Assembly: GCA_964648335.1 (NCBI GenBank)
Contig: CAZYLZ010000012.1
Location: 1-38,939 of the forward strand
Length of the DNA stretch: 38,939 nucleotides
Reading direction: 5' to 3'
Source: CAZYLZ01 sp964648335
GTDB lineage: Bacteria > Patescibacteriota > Minisyncoccia > Phycocordibacterales > UBA2100
Made by a program: the position numbers and the translations under genes. The notes below the pieces were generated by a model that saw only the letters and a list, made by a program, of their open reading frames with translations, ran no database searches and was not told where the DNA came from. Positions 7,214 to 15,352 of this stretch are shown here, in pieces; within the stretch, counting starts at the first letter, position 1; every line of letters begins with the position of its first letter.

Positions 7214-8245
7214 TTAGAAGAGTCTGTCTTTCCAGGTGCGCGGCGTGAGGTCGCTTATGATCTCGAGGTCGATGTGGTACGTAAATGGTTTTGGCCCGCG
7301 CTCGCGGATGTACTCGATCATGTCCAAGAGTCCAGCGCGGAGGTTGGTGGTGGTCTGGTAACCCAAGAGATCACGAGCCTTTGCAGCGCTGCAGGTCGCG
7401 TACTTAACTTCTTGCGGGCGGCCCGGCATGTAGATAGGTTCCAAAGAAAAATCTAAGAGCTCGGCAATTGTTTTGGCGAGTTCGTTCACCGTTATGAACT
7501 CTTCGTCGGGGCCGATGTTGACCACATGCCCTACTGCATCGTCCTCGAAGCCCATTTTAATAAGCGGGTTTACGCAGTCTTGCCAGAACGAGAAGCAGCG
7601 CATCTGCTCGCCGTCGCCGTAGATGATCGGCTGGCGACCCTGGAGCATGAGGTTGATCATGATGGCCGCCACGTTTCTAAACGGATCGTCGTACTTTTGG
7701 CGCGCACCGATAATATTGTGCGGCACGGCAATGACATACTCCATTCCATGCACGTCGGCGAGGTTTTTGACGCAAAGCTCTGCTGCCCACTTGGCGATGC
7801 CGTAGGGGTCTTGCGGCTTTGGGATCATGTCTTCGGTAAACGGAACGGTGTCTTGGGTGCCGTAGCGTGCCATCGACGAGCACTGCACAAAGCGCTTTAC
7901 GTTATTGGCAACCGCAGCAGAGGCAACCGAGAGCGTGATGCCAAAGATGTTTTGCGTGACGAGGTACGGCGAGAACACCGAGAGACCTTCGTAGGCCGTT
8001 GCTGCGCAGTGATAAACCACGTCGGCGCCCTTCATGAGGCGGACCATGGCCTCGCGGTCGATGCAGTCTACTTGGTGGAACTCGACGCCGTGCGGAACGT
8101 TGTCGAGGTAGCCACCGAGCATGTTGTCGACGCCAACTACGCGATGTCCGCGCTTGATCATGGCCTCGGCCAGGTGACTACCTAAAAAGCCGGCGACTCC
8201 GGTGATGAAGACCGTCTGTTGCTTGGTTGCCTGAGCTGGTGTCAT
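7214..8245 (-). CDS. NAD-dependent epimerase/dehydratase (extended SDR, GalE-like)
   Basis: A 343-residue extended short-chain dehydrogenase. The NAD-binding GxxGFLGSH motif is near residues 16-24; the catalytic region has CSSMARYG followed by the YGIAK (YxxxK) dyad. Such enzymes interconvert nucleotide sugars (UDP-Glc/Gal, GDP-mannose derivatives); the exact sugar is not readable. It heads an operon with the methyltransferase. TATAAT lies 8 bases before the ATG with no Shine-Dalgarno motif, so the transcript should be leaderless or nearly so. Confidence 0.88.
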   Translation of the reverse strand: MTPAQATKQQTVFITGVAGFLGSHLAEAMIKRGHRVVGVDNMLGGYLDNVPHGVEFHQVDCIDREAMVRLMKGADVVYHCAATAYEGLSVFSPYLVTQNIFGITLSVASAAVANNVKRFVQCSSMARYGTQDTVPFTEDMIPKPQDPYGIAKWAAELCVKNLADVHGMEYVIAVPHNIIGARQKYDDPFRNVAAIMINLMLQGRQPIIYGDGEQMRCFSFWQDCVNPLIKMGFEDDAVGHVVNIGPDEEFITVNELAKTIAELLDFSLEPIYMPGRPQEVKYATCSAAKARDLLGYQTTTNLRAGLLDMIEYIRERGPKPFTYHIDLEIISDLTPRTWKDRLF

Positions 8246-8288
8246 GAACGTCGATTATATAAGGCAATGAGCCATACTACAACGATAC

Positions 8289-8316
8289 TTGTTTTATATA
8301 TTTTTAGTGGTATAAT
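8289..8316 (+). promoter_or_regulatory. Promoter of the YdcF-like gene
   Basis: -35 TTGTTT (8289-8294), 16-nt spacer, -10 TATAAT (8311-8316) preceded by TGG (extended -10). Leader of about 27 nt. Confidence 0.78.
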
Positions 8317-8349
8317 GCCTGCAGTCTGAATCTAGCAACAGGAGCTTAC

Positions 8350-8994
8350 ATGAGCGGACTTCCCCTCATCAATGCACAGATCGTCTACGACTACCTTCGG
8401 ATCAGCGACCCTATGGAGAAGACGATCTTTGGCGGATGGAGGTACCAGCCCGTCGACGCAATCTTCATCCTGGGGTCCGGCAGTCTCGGGCCCGTCAAGA
8501 AAGCTGCCGAGCTCTACCATCTCGGCGCCGCCAAGCACATAGCCTTCACTTCGGCTGGCGGTAACTTCGGTGGCAACATCGTCTTTGGACGACAAGAATG
8601 CGACGCATACGCCGATGAGCTTCTCAAGCTCAAGGTGCCGGGCAAGTGCATCCGCTATCCTTTTAAGGACAAGAGGACCACGAACACCTTGCAAGAAGCC
8701 AAGGTCGGGATGGAATTCCTCGATCACTGGTTTGGCCCGATACAAGGAATCATCCTCTGTTCGCGTTCGATCCATCAGCGTCGCGCCTGGGCAACGTTCC
8801 AGAAGCACGGAGGAATCGTCGAGTTCGCCAACTACCCCGACGACGAGCTGTTGTCGGTCGAGCTGTTGCCCCGGCTTGTGCAAGAGATCGATAGGCTCCA
8901 GGAGTATGGAGCCAAGGGAGATCTCCTGGTGCAAGACATCCCCAAAGATGTCCTTGCGGTGACCGAGCAGATTCGGCAACACCTCAAAAAGTGA
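8350..8994 (+). CDS. YdcF/SanA/ElyC-like DUF218 protein
   Basis: The 214 residues match the DUF218 pattern: an opening strand DAIFILGSG, a helix with AAELYHLG, then IAFTSAGG, a TNTLQEA motif and a late SIHQRRA motif. Family members (YdcF, SanA, ElyC) act in envelope or peptidoglycan-precursor metabolism, and YdcF binds SAM, but biochemical roles are poorly known. Unlike most family members it lacks an N-terminal membrane anchor. AGGAG lies 6 bases before the ATG. It has its own promoter and terminator and is the only leadered gene within the glycan locus. Confidence 0.78.
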   Translation: MSGLPLINAQIVYDYLRISDPMEKTIFGGWRYQPVDAIFILGSGSLGPVKKAAELYHLGAAKHIAFTSAGGNFGGNIVFGRQECDAYADELLKLKVPGKCIRYPFKDKRTTNTLQEAKVGMEFLDHWFGPIQGIILCSRSIHQRRAWATFQKHGGIVEFANYPDDELLSVELLPRLVQEIDRLQEYGAKGDLLVQDIPKDVLAVTEQIRQHLKK

Positions 8995-9009
8995 ACCGCC
9001 AACACGACT

Positions 9010-9038
9010 GGGCCCGCATCACGCGGGCCCTTTTCTTT
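9010..9038 (+). terminator. Terminator after the YdcF-like gene
   Basis: An 8-bp stem (GGGCCCGC / GCGGGCCC) is followed by TTTTCTTTTT. It lies between convergent genes. Confidence 0.88.
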
Positions 9039-10076
9039 TTATAGTCCGATCGCTTTTACGATCTCTTGCGGCTTGAGCTTGGTTTCGAACAGGCGGCGCG
9101 ATGCGGCCTCGAGCTCGCGGCGGGTGTTAGGGCTGTCGGCAAGTTCACCTATGGCACGCGCGAGCGCCTCGGCGTTAGCTACCGGCACCATATAGACGTC
9201 GCTCCCGTTGCAGAGCTCGCGCATGGCTGGAGTATCGGCAGTGATGATCGCCTTGCCCATCGCCATGGCCTCGTACACCTTGTTGGGTATGACGCGGCGC
9301 GTCTTGTGCGTCTTGCCAAAGATTCCTAACACCACATCGGCCTCGGCCATGTACTCGGGAACGCGCTCGATAGGGACTTTGCCCGTAAACTCGACGTTCG
9401 CGAGGCCGAGCCGCTTTGCCTGTGCCTCGATTGCGTCAGACTCCTGTCCCCCGCCGACGATCCTAAAGTGGATGTCTTTGAACTTGAGTATGAATGCGGC
9501 TTCGAGTATGTACTCGATACCCTGAAGGGGTATGAACGTGCCGTGGAAGTGTGCAATAAATTTGGGATGTGACCGTTGCGGGCGCGGATAAAACACCGCG
9601 TCGTCGGCGCCAATCCATACGCGGATAAACTTGTCGCGCCGTCCGCCAAATTCTTTTACAAAGTAGTCGATGTGCTCGTTCGTGTCCAAGAGGACCTTCT
9701 CGGCCAAACGAATCGAAAGCCAGTCCAACAGCCAGTCGCGCATACCGCGCAGGCTGCGCTCGCCATACACCTTGCGGTCGCAGACGTTCGAATCGTACAG
9801 CGACAAAAACGCGTCAAAGATAATGTGTCGTCCCAGCCACAGACGCGCAAACGGGATCACTGTTTGCCCAGGAAAGCCGACGATGATACGGTCGCACCCC
9901 GAAGCTTTTGCATCTTTGGCGACGCGGCGCAGCTCGCGGTACTTGGACAATCCCTTAAACTCGCGCGGGTTCACCCGAAATGAGAGGACCGTGTGCCCGT
10001 TTCGCTCGAGCCCGGCAGTAATCACCTTGGTGCGGGCGTAAGTAGGGTCGTAGATGCCGAAGAGTCCGACTTTCAT
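9039..10076 (-). CDS. GT4-type glycosyltransferase
   Basis: A 345-residue two-domain GT-B enzyme. The C-terminal domain holds the GT1/GT4 pattern: IRVWIGAD, the strand HFHGTFIPLQG, FRIVGGGQES, VEFTGKVP and NKVYEAMAMGKAII, whose acidic residues bind the nucleotide sugar. It should transfer a sugar in surface glycan assembly. I chose the ATG at 10074-10076; TACACT ends 6 bases before it, predicting a leaderless mRNA. Donor and acceptor are unknown. Confidence 0.85.
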   Translation of the reverse strand: MKVGLFGIYDPTYARTKVITAGLERNGHTVLSFRVNPREFKGLSKYRELRRVAKDAKASGCDRIIVGFPGQTVIPFARLWLGRHIIFDAFLSLYDSNVCDRKVYGERSLRGMRDWLLDWLSIRLAEKVLLDTNEHIDYFVKEFGGRRDKFIRVWIGADDAVFYPRPQRSHPKFIAHFHGTFIPLQGIEYILEAAFILKFKDIHFRIVGGGQESDAIEAQAKRLGLANVEFTGKVPIERVPEYMAEADVVLGIFGKTHKTRRVIPNKVYEAMAMGKAIITADTPAMRELCNGSDVYMVPVANAEALARAIGELADSPNTRRELEAASRRLFETKLKPQEIVKAIGL

Positions 10077-10104
10077 ATGCAAAGTGTAGCAGCTCGCCTC
10101 GACG

Positions 10105-11160
10105 TTACGAAAGGACTGTTTTCAATTTAGTGACTAGCCGCGCGAGCGAATGATGCTCCACCACCCAACCGCGCATGTCCGCGCCGACGGCTTTGCGCTC
10201 AGCCGGTGTAAGCCGCGTGCAGTACGAAAGCGCCGCCACCATCGAGGCGGTGTCTTCCAAGTCGAAGCGCAGTCCCGCAGGTACCGCATCAAAGAATCCC
10301 GAGTTGCAGACGATACCGGGAATACCTGCCGCCATACCCTCTAACACCGCCTTGTCGAAGCTCCCTGCCGGCGTCGTATTGATAAAGCAATCTGCTGCCT
10401 GGAAGCCGCGCATCATCGCCGGCTGATCTACGCCGCCATGCAACGTTACTACCCCCGCTTTGACCAAGGGCTCGGCGATCTCGTGCGCACGCTTGGCATA
10501 CTCGGCATCGCGCGGGATGGAATCTCCGTAATGGTCGAGGTGCACCGAAAGCTGTGCCTCGTGCGCAGCCGCAAATCCCAAGAACAGTTCGTGCGTGTGC
10601 TTTGCCGGTGCCATGCGTCCCGCATAGACGACACGCAGCTCGTCGTGCGCTGGCACCTCTGCTACTGTCGGTACGAAAAAATCGGTGTCGATGCCATGCC
10701 CTAACGGCAACACCTTGCGCGAGGCAATGCGGAAGCTCCCGGGCGATGCCGAGATAACGTTCTGCGCCCAGAGGTGTGCGATGCGCAGTACCAAGCCCAC
10801 GTGCTTGTGCGTATAAAAGAGGACGGCAGGAATGTGCGCAAGGCGCCAGTACCATCCGGCAAGCGCCATGTACTCGGGGTTCATGTGGCAGAAGACCGCG
10901 TCGTAGCTGCCGCGCAAATCCCAGAGCATTCCATAGAAACGTCGGGCGTAGGCTATTTTTTGTGTGCGGGTCGCGAGCTCCATACTTGTCTTCCCTAAGC
11001 AGCGTACGTGCACGTTTGCAGGAAGGTCGTGCGCGCCCTCGCGCAGGCAGATCACCTGCACTTCGTCGAACTGACGGGCGAACTCAAGGAGCCACCGGTG
11101 AAAGAAGCCGAGTATTGGGTCGTCTTTGTCTACCGCCTGCGTTGTGACAAGAAGCCGCAT
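10105..11160 (-). CDS. GT4-type glycosyltransferase
   Basis: The open frame continues to 11313, but the ATG at 11158-11160 begins a typical GT-B N-terminus (MRLLVTTQAVD) and TATACT lies 10 bases upstream. The 351-residue protein has the LRVVYAGRMAPAKHT segment of the nucleotide-sugar-binding domain and a closing GSFDKAVLEGMAAGIPGI motif. It probably adds a sugar to a surface polysaccharide or lipid carrier. It diverges from the PAPS synthetase gene; the two starts lie 65 bases apart. Confidence 0.82.
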   Translation of the reverse strand: MRLLVTTQAVDKDDPILGFFHRWLLEFARQFDEVQVICLREGAHDLPANVHVRCLGKTSMELATRTQKIAYARRFYGMLWDLRGSYDAVFCHMNPEYMALAGWYWRLAHIPAVLFYTHKHVGLVLRIAHLWAQNVISASPGSFRIASRKVLPLGHGIDTDFFVPTVAEVPAHDELRVVYAGRMAPAKHTHELFLGFAAAHEAQLSVHLDHYGDSIPRDAEYAKRAHEIAEPLVKAGVVTLHGGVDQPAMMRGFQAADCFINTTPAGSFDKAVLEGMAAGIPGIVCNSGFFDAVPAGLRFDLEDTASMVAALSYCTRLTPAERKAVGADMRGWVVEHHSLARLVTKLKTVLS

Positions 11161-11224
11161 ATGCACTCTCAGTATACAGACGAACCATTTTGGTGCGAGC
11201 GAGAGCGCCGTGGTATAAAAAGTG

Positions 11225-12904
11225 ATGTCTAAACATAACGAGCGCTTACCACAGTCAACGGAAGAGAAAGTGGTGCTTGCTCGCGAAATGTCCCAGATCA
11301 AGACAATCATCACCCTTACCGAGCGTCAGCTCTCGGACCTCGAGCAGATCATCATCGGCGGCTTTGCACCGCTCACCGGCTTTATGACCGAGATCGAGTA
11401 CAACAGCGTCGTCGACACCATGCGCCTGCCCGACGGCAGCATCTTCCCTATCCCCGTTACTCTCGATGTCGAGGGCGAACAGGTACAAATCGGCGAGAAG
11501 GTAGTGTTGGCCGATGTCTACGGCAACCACATCGCACTGTTGGAGGTTACTTCGCTCTACGCACCCGACAAGGTCCGCGAGTCGACCATGGTCTTTGGCA
11601 CAACCGACGACCTGCATCCCGGTGTCCAGCTGGTAAACGCATCGCGTACCTATCGCGTGGGTGGCCCCATCACCGGCCTTGCTATCCCTGCGCGGCACGA
11701 CTTTGCCGACCTACGCAAGACCCCAAACCAGCTTAAAGAGATCTTTGCCAAGATTGCCAAGCCCGTCGTCGCCTTTCAGACACGCAATCCTCTGCACCGC
11801 GCCCACTACGAGCTCATTACGCGTGCAGCGGAACAGACCGGCGCGCACATCCTTTTGCATCCGGTCGTAGGTCCTACCAAGGAGGGCGATATCGACTACG
11901 TGACCCGCGTGCGCGCTTACAAGCGCCTCCACGAGGCGCGGATGAAGGATCGCGCGACAGTGGCGCTCTTGCAGCTTGCAATGCGCATGGGCGGCCCCCG
12001 CGAGGCTCTGTGGCATGCGATCATCCGCAAAAACTACGGCGCTACGCACTTCATTATCGGACGCGACCACGCAGGCCCCGGCAACGACAAGAACGGTAAC
12101 CCGTTCTACGATCCGATGGCCGCGCAAGAGCTCGCAAAGGCGCACGAGCGCGATTTGGGCATCACTATCGTTGCATTGCCCGAGATGGTGTACTCGGTCG
12201 AGGAAGACCGCTACATGCCACAGGCCGCCGTACAGCCCGGGCACACCATCGGCAAGATATCGGGCACTAAGTTCCGCCAGATGCTCCGTGGAAGCGAAGA
12301 GGTGCCGTCGTGGTTCTCGTTCCCCGAAGTCATCGACGAATTGCGCCGCGGGCACGCGAGGAAGTCGGCGCAAAGCGGCATCACCATCTTCTTTACCGGA
12401 CTTTCGGGCGCCGGAAAATCGACCACCGCCATGGTGCTGCGCTCGAAGCTCTTGGAACTCCAAGACCGATCGGTATCGCTGCTGGACGGCGACATTGTTC
12501 GTCGTCACCTTTCGAAAGGTCTCGGCTTCTCGCGCGAGGACCGCGACACCAACGTCGAGCGCATCGGCTACGTAGCCTCCGAGATCACGCGCCATGGCGG
12601 CATCGCCATCTGCTCGGCGATATCCCCATTCAAGGACGCACGCGACAAGAACCGCGAGCTCATCGAACAATACGGAACCTACATCGAAGTCTTTGTCTCG
12701 ACTCCGCTTGCCGAGTGTGCCAAGCGCGACCCGAAAGGTATTTACAAAAAGGCGCTCGCCGGCACCATGAAAGGCGTCACTGGTGTCGACGATCCGTACG
12801 AGGCTCCCCAGAACCCCGAGATCACCATCGACACGAGCACGATGACACCCGTTGAATCAGCCGATGTGATTGTAAAGTATCTACGCGACGCCGAACTACT
12901 ATAG
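11225..12904 (+). CDS. Bifunctional sulfate adenylyltransferase / adenylylsulfate kinase (PAPS synthetase)
   Basis: This 559-residue fusion has an N-terminal ATP sulfurylase with QTRNPLHRAH (about 185-194) and GRDHAG (about 279-284), and a C-terminal APS kinase with the P-loop GLSGAGKST (about 392-400), the LDGD motif and the ISPF region. It would make PAPS from sulfate and ATP via APS. The usual use of PAPS is sulfotransfer or sulfate assimilation; no sulfotransferase or PAPS reductase is visible here. Its glycan-locus setting suggests sulfated surface glycans. TATAAA lies 5 bases before the ATG at 11225, so the mRNA should be leaderless; a GTG one codon earlier is the alternative start. Confidence 0.93.
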   Translation: MSKHNERLPQSTEEKVVLAREMSQIKTIITLTERQLSDLEQIIIGGFAPLTGFMTEIEYNSVVDTMRLPDGSIFPIPVTLDVEGEQVQIGEKVVLADVYGNHIALLEVTSLYAPDKVRESTMVFGTTDDLHPGVQLVNASRTYRVGGPITGLAIPARHDFADLRKTPNQLKEIFAKIAKPVVAFQTRNPLHRAHYELITRAAEQTGAHILLHPVVGPTKEGDIDYVTRVRAYKRLHEARMKDRATVALLQLAMRMGGPREALWHAIIRKNYGATHFIIGRDHAGPGNDKNGNPFYDPMAAQELAKAHERDLGITIVALPEMVYSVEEDRYMPQAAVQPGHTIGKISGTKFRQMLRGSEEVPSWFSFPEVIDELRRGHARKSAQSGITIFFTGLSGAGKSTTAMVLRSKLLELQDRSVSLLDGDIVRRHLSKGLGFSREDRDTNVERIGYVASEITRHGGIAICSAISPFKDARDKNRELIEQYGTYIEVFVSTPLAECAKRDPKGIYKKALAGTMKGVTGVDDPYEAPQNPEITIDTSTMTPVESADVIVKYLRDAELL

Positions 12905-12924
12905 AATTTCTTAGGAATCTAAAT

Positions 12925-12959
12925 ACAGCGTAGTCGGATGTGCCGACTACGCTGTTTTT
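12925..12959. terminator. Bidirectional terminator between convergent genes
   Basis: A 13-bp stem (ACAGCGTAGTCGG / CCGACTACGCTGT, 5-base loop) is flanked by A-rich and T-rich tracts. The stop codon of the minus-strand glycosyltransferase lies inside the stem (12947-12949). Confidence 0.88.
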
Positions 12960-14005
12960 ACGCAGGAGGAGATGTCGGCACAATACTTGTGTACATACTC
13001 CTCGAAGCTTCCGTACGGATAATCGACGAGCGTGGCTTTGCGCGGTCCTGCTTGAATCCAGCGTACCAACGCTGGCGCAAAATCGCGCCGCGAGGTTACG
13101 ATGGCGCCGGCTTCTTGCGCGATGCCGACATCGGTCGAAAGCACCGGAACGCCGGCCGAGAGTGCCTCGATGATCACCATACCGTACCCTTCGTACAAAG
13201 ACGGCACTAGGACGATATCGGCATGCGATAAGTAGGGAGCGAGGTCTGCGTGCCATCCTGCCCACTCGACCCACTGCCCCACCCCTTGCGACTCGGCGTA
13301 TGCTGCAAGCGCCTCTTGCTGGCTGCCACTGCCGACGACCGTGAGGCCCGCATCATATTTAGCATCGCGCGCCCGCTTGAGCGCATCTATCGCAAGCGTA
13401 AAGTTTTTCTCTTTCTCGAGGCGTCCGATGCACACCAAAGACACCATGAAGCGCGGATGCTTGGTGCGCGCGAGATCTGTATAGCGGACAGTGTCGACGT
13501 ATATGGGCAAGACCGAGACCGGTATCGTCACCCCTGCCTTCTCGACGAGCTCGTCTTTGATCCGCTCCGAAACCACGCGCACACGGCAGGCGCGTCTAAG
13601 TACGAGCGACGCTATGCGAGCGCGGATCCGATTGAGTATCGATGCCCTCCGGAATGTGGGCGCAAGGAAATCGGTGTGAGCCTGTACATGGAGTGGAACG
13701 CCGAGAACGTGCGCAATCAAAAGGCCTACCAGTCCGCTCTCGAACGGGTCTTGGACCGTCACCACATCAGGCTTCTCGAGCGTACGTGCGATGCCGAGCG
13801 CCCCGAAAAGATAGAGGAGCTTATATCGAGAGTTCGTCGGGTATGCGTGCCCGGCTTCGGCAAACTGTGCGGGAGCGAACCCTTTCTTGGAAAAGACAAT
13901 CACGTCGAGCGCGCCAAACTCTTCGGCATAGGCGGCGGCACGCACCGAGACGGCGGTGTCGTCCTTGAGAATATTGCGGTCGGTGCCGATAGAGAGTACG
14001 CGCAT
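12947..14005 (-). CDS. GT4-type glycosyltransferase
   Basis: A 352-residue GT-B enzyme. The C-terminal domain shows SLVCIGRLEKEKNF, LTVVGSGSQ, VEWAGW and the EX7E-like SLYEGYGMVIIEAL motif that binds the donor. It starts 4 bases after the stop of the preceding glycosyltransferase (14010-15011), so the pair forms an operon and probably adds consecutive sugars. The gene end is embedded in the shared terminator stem. Confidence 0.88.
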   Translation of the reverse strand: MRVLSIGTDRNILKDDTAVSVRAAAYAEEFGALDVIVFSKKGFAPAQFAEAGHAYPTNSRYKLLYLFGALGIARTLEKPDVVTVQDPFESGLVGLLIAHVLGVPLHVQAHTDFLAPTFRRASILNRIRARIASLVLRRACRVRVVSERIKDELVEKAGVTIPVSVLPIYVDTVRYTDLARTKHPRFMVSLVCIGRLEKEKNFTLAIDALKRARDAKYDAGLTVVGSGSQQEALAAYAESQGVGQWVEWAGWHADLAPYLSHADIVLVPSLYEGYGMVIIEALSAGVPVLSTDVGIAQEAGAIVTSRRDFAPALVRWIQAGPRKATLVDYPYGSFEEYVHKYCADISSCVKTA

Positions 14006-14009
14006 ATGG

Positions 14010-15011
14010 TTATTGTTTTAACGACTGTGCCAGCGTCACGAACTCGGCCGCGATATCGTCGTAGCTGCGTGTAAAGGGATGTGCTCGGGCGTGTGCCATG
14101 AGCCTATCGTACACCGCAGGGTCCGCAAGCTCGAGCACCTTCTTCTCGATGTCATCCTGCGAAAGCGGATCGACCGAAAGGCCGTAGTCTTTGAACGTCT
14201 CGGCGTACGCCGAGTACTTGGTCTGGATGAACGGCTTGCCACAGCGGATAGCGTCGAGCACGAAGTTGGGTGTTATCTCGGAAAGAGACGGTACGATGAC
14301 CGCATAGCAGCTTCGGACGCGCTCGACGAGCTCGGCCTGGGTCACGTGCCCTACCTCGAGCGAGAGCGTCGGATCTTTCGTGCGCGCATTCTCGAAAGCA
14401 ACGGAAAGGCGCGCCAAGTTCTTGAGCGGAATGTCCCGCGAGAAGCAGACGAAATTCTTCTTGGTAAACGCGACCGGCTCGACACGTTCTGAGACGGCAT
14501 TCTCGATGATGAGCGGAGTCCCCCCAATGCCGTACGGCGCTTTCCAGATATCGTACTGGAATCGTGAGCTGAATACAGGAATAGCGCTGGTAAGTACGAA
14601 CCGGGTAAGGGAGCGTACCACCTTGTCTTTGAACGAAAGTGCCGGAGCTTTTTTGTAGAAATCGGGAAGCGGCAGATCGGCGTGCGTTCGGTTTACGTAC
14701 TGCTCCCACAAGAAATCGCCACCGATACGTGCGACAAGCGGGATGCCGCGCATCCGAGACAAAACCGCCGCTGGGACCGCAGCACTAAAGGTGTCGAGCG
14801 TAATCATGACCTGGCCATCCTTTGCCGCTTTCTTGAGAGCAAAAAAATAGGCCCCGTGGCGCACCCCGGTAGGTAGATGCTTGTACGCGCCAAAGTTAGC
14901 AACAACGACCTCGTGGCCCAAAGCCCTGAGAGCATGGGTAAGACGCTCGGCATAGAACGAAGGACCGCCTATGTCGGGCGGGTACAAGGGCGCAGCCAGG
15001 ACGAACTTCAT
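14010..15011 (-). CDS. GT4-type glycosyltransferase
   Basis: A 333-residue GT-B enzyme starting with the family's glycine-rich N-terminus (LYPPDIGGPSFY). The donor domain has NFVCFSRDIPLKN and a variant EX7E region (SEITPNFVLDAI), in which the second acidic residue is Asp. It is first in a two-gene glycosyltransferase operon. TAGAGT ends 6 bases before the ATG and there is no Shine-Dalgarno motif, consistent with a leaderless mRNA. Confidence 0.85.
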   Translation of the reverse strand: MKFVLAAPLYPPDIGGPSFYAERLTHALRALGHEVVVANFGAYKHLPTGVRHGAYFFALKKAAKDGQVMITLDTFSAAVPAAVLSRMRGIPLVARIGGDFLWEQYVNRTHADLPLPDFYKKAPALSFKDKVVRSLTRFVLTSAIPVFSSRFQYDIWKAPYGIGGTPLIIENAVSERVEPVAFTKKNFVCFSRDIPLKNLARLSVAFENARTKDPTLSLEVGHVTQAELVERVRSCYAVIVPSLSEITPNFVLDAIRCGKPFIQTKYSAYAETFKDYGLSVDPLSQDDIEKKVLELADPAVYDRLMAHARAHPFTRSYDDIAAEFVTLAQSLKQ

Positions 15012-15059
15012 ATAAAAACTCTACCAGAAGACCGTGCCATGTCATACAGGATCTACAGG

Positions 15060-15093
15060 CAAGAAAAGACAAACGGCGCCGAATGGGCGCCGT
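15060..15093 (-). terminator. Terminator downstream of the putative 38-aa gene
   Basis: An 8-bp stem (ACGGCGCC / GGCGCCGT) is followed on the minus strand by TTGTCTTTTCTT. It lies between the glycosyltransferase start and the small frame at 15146-15262, so it probably terminates the latter. Confidence 0.75.
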
Positions 15094-15145
15094 AAGTTTG
15101 TTCTTGCTCCCGACGTATCGCACAAGTCGGGGCCTGCGTCATGCC

Positions 15146-15262
15146 TCAAAATATTGGAGGCACCAGTATTCGAAAATGGAAGTTGAGCAGTACCTCGCGC
15201 AGAGTGTGAGCTGGACCCCTACCGATAGTTTCAGCGCATGCGGTCTTCTTGTTCGCAGACAT
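15146..15262 (-). CDS. Putative 38-aa small protein in the 15012-15352 intergenic region
   Basis: The 340-base gap between two glycosyltransferase genes holds a frame with ATG at 15260-15262, AAGGAG 6 bases upstream and TGA at 15146-15148, followed by a minus-strand terminator. This is the same arrangement as the leadered orphans elsewhere. The peptide is basic at its N-terminus (MSANKKT) and ends with a hydrophobic run. No family is recognised and the frame is short, so coding status is moderate; an upstream promoter is not clear. Confidence 0.42.
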   Translation of the reverse strand: MSANKKTACAETIGRGPAHTLREVLLNFHFRILVPPIF

Positions 15263-15352
15263 GCCTGGCTCCTTGCTTGCGGGAGACGATTGCCTTCCCT
15301 GCCCGCATACTCGCATGTCGCCTTAAAAAAGCAAGGGGAAAAGCCCTAGATG

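Noticed and set aside
11711..12670. 319-codon open frame antisense to the PAPS synthetase gene
   Set aside because: It mirrors the codon positions of a clearly real gene on the other strand and its product has no coherent fold; GC-rich codon usage leaves such shadows. Similar frames at 13250-14074, 15350-16225 and 19820-20338 were dropped for the same reason.
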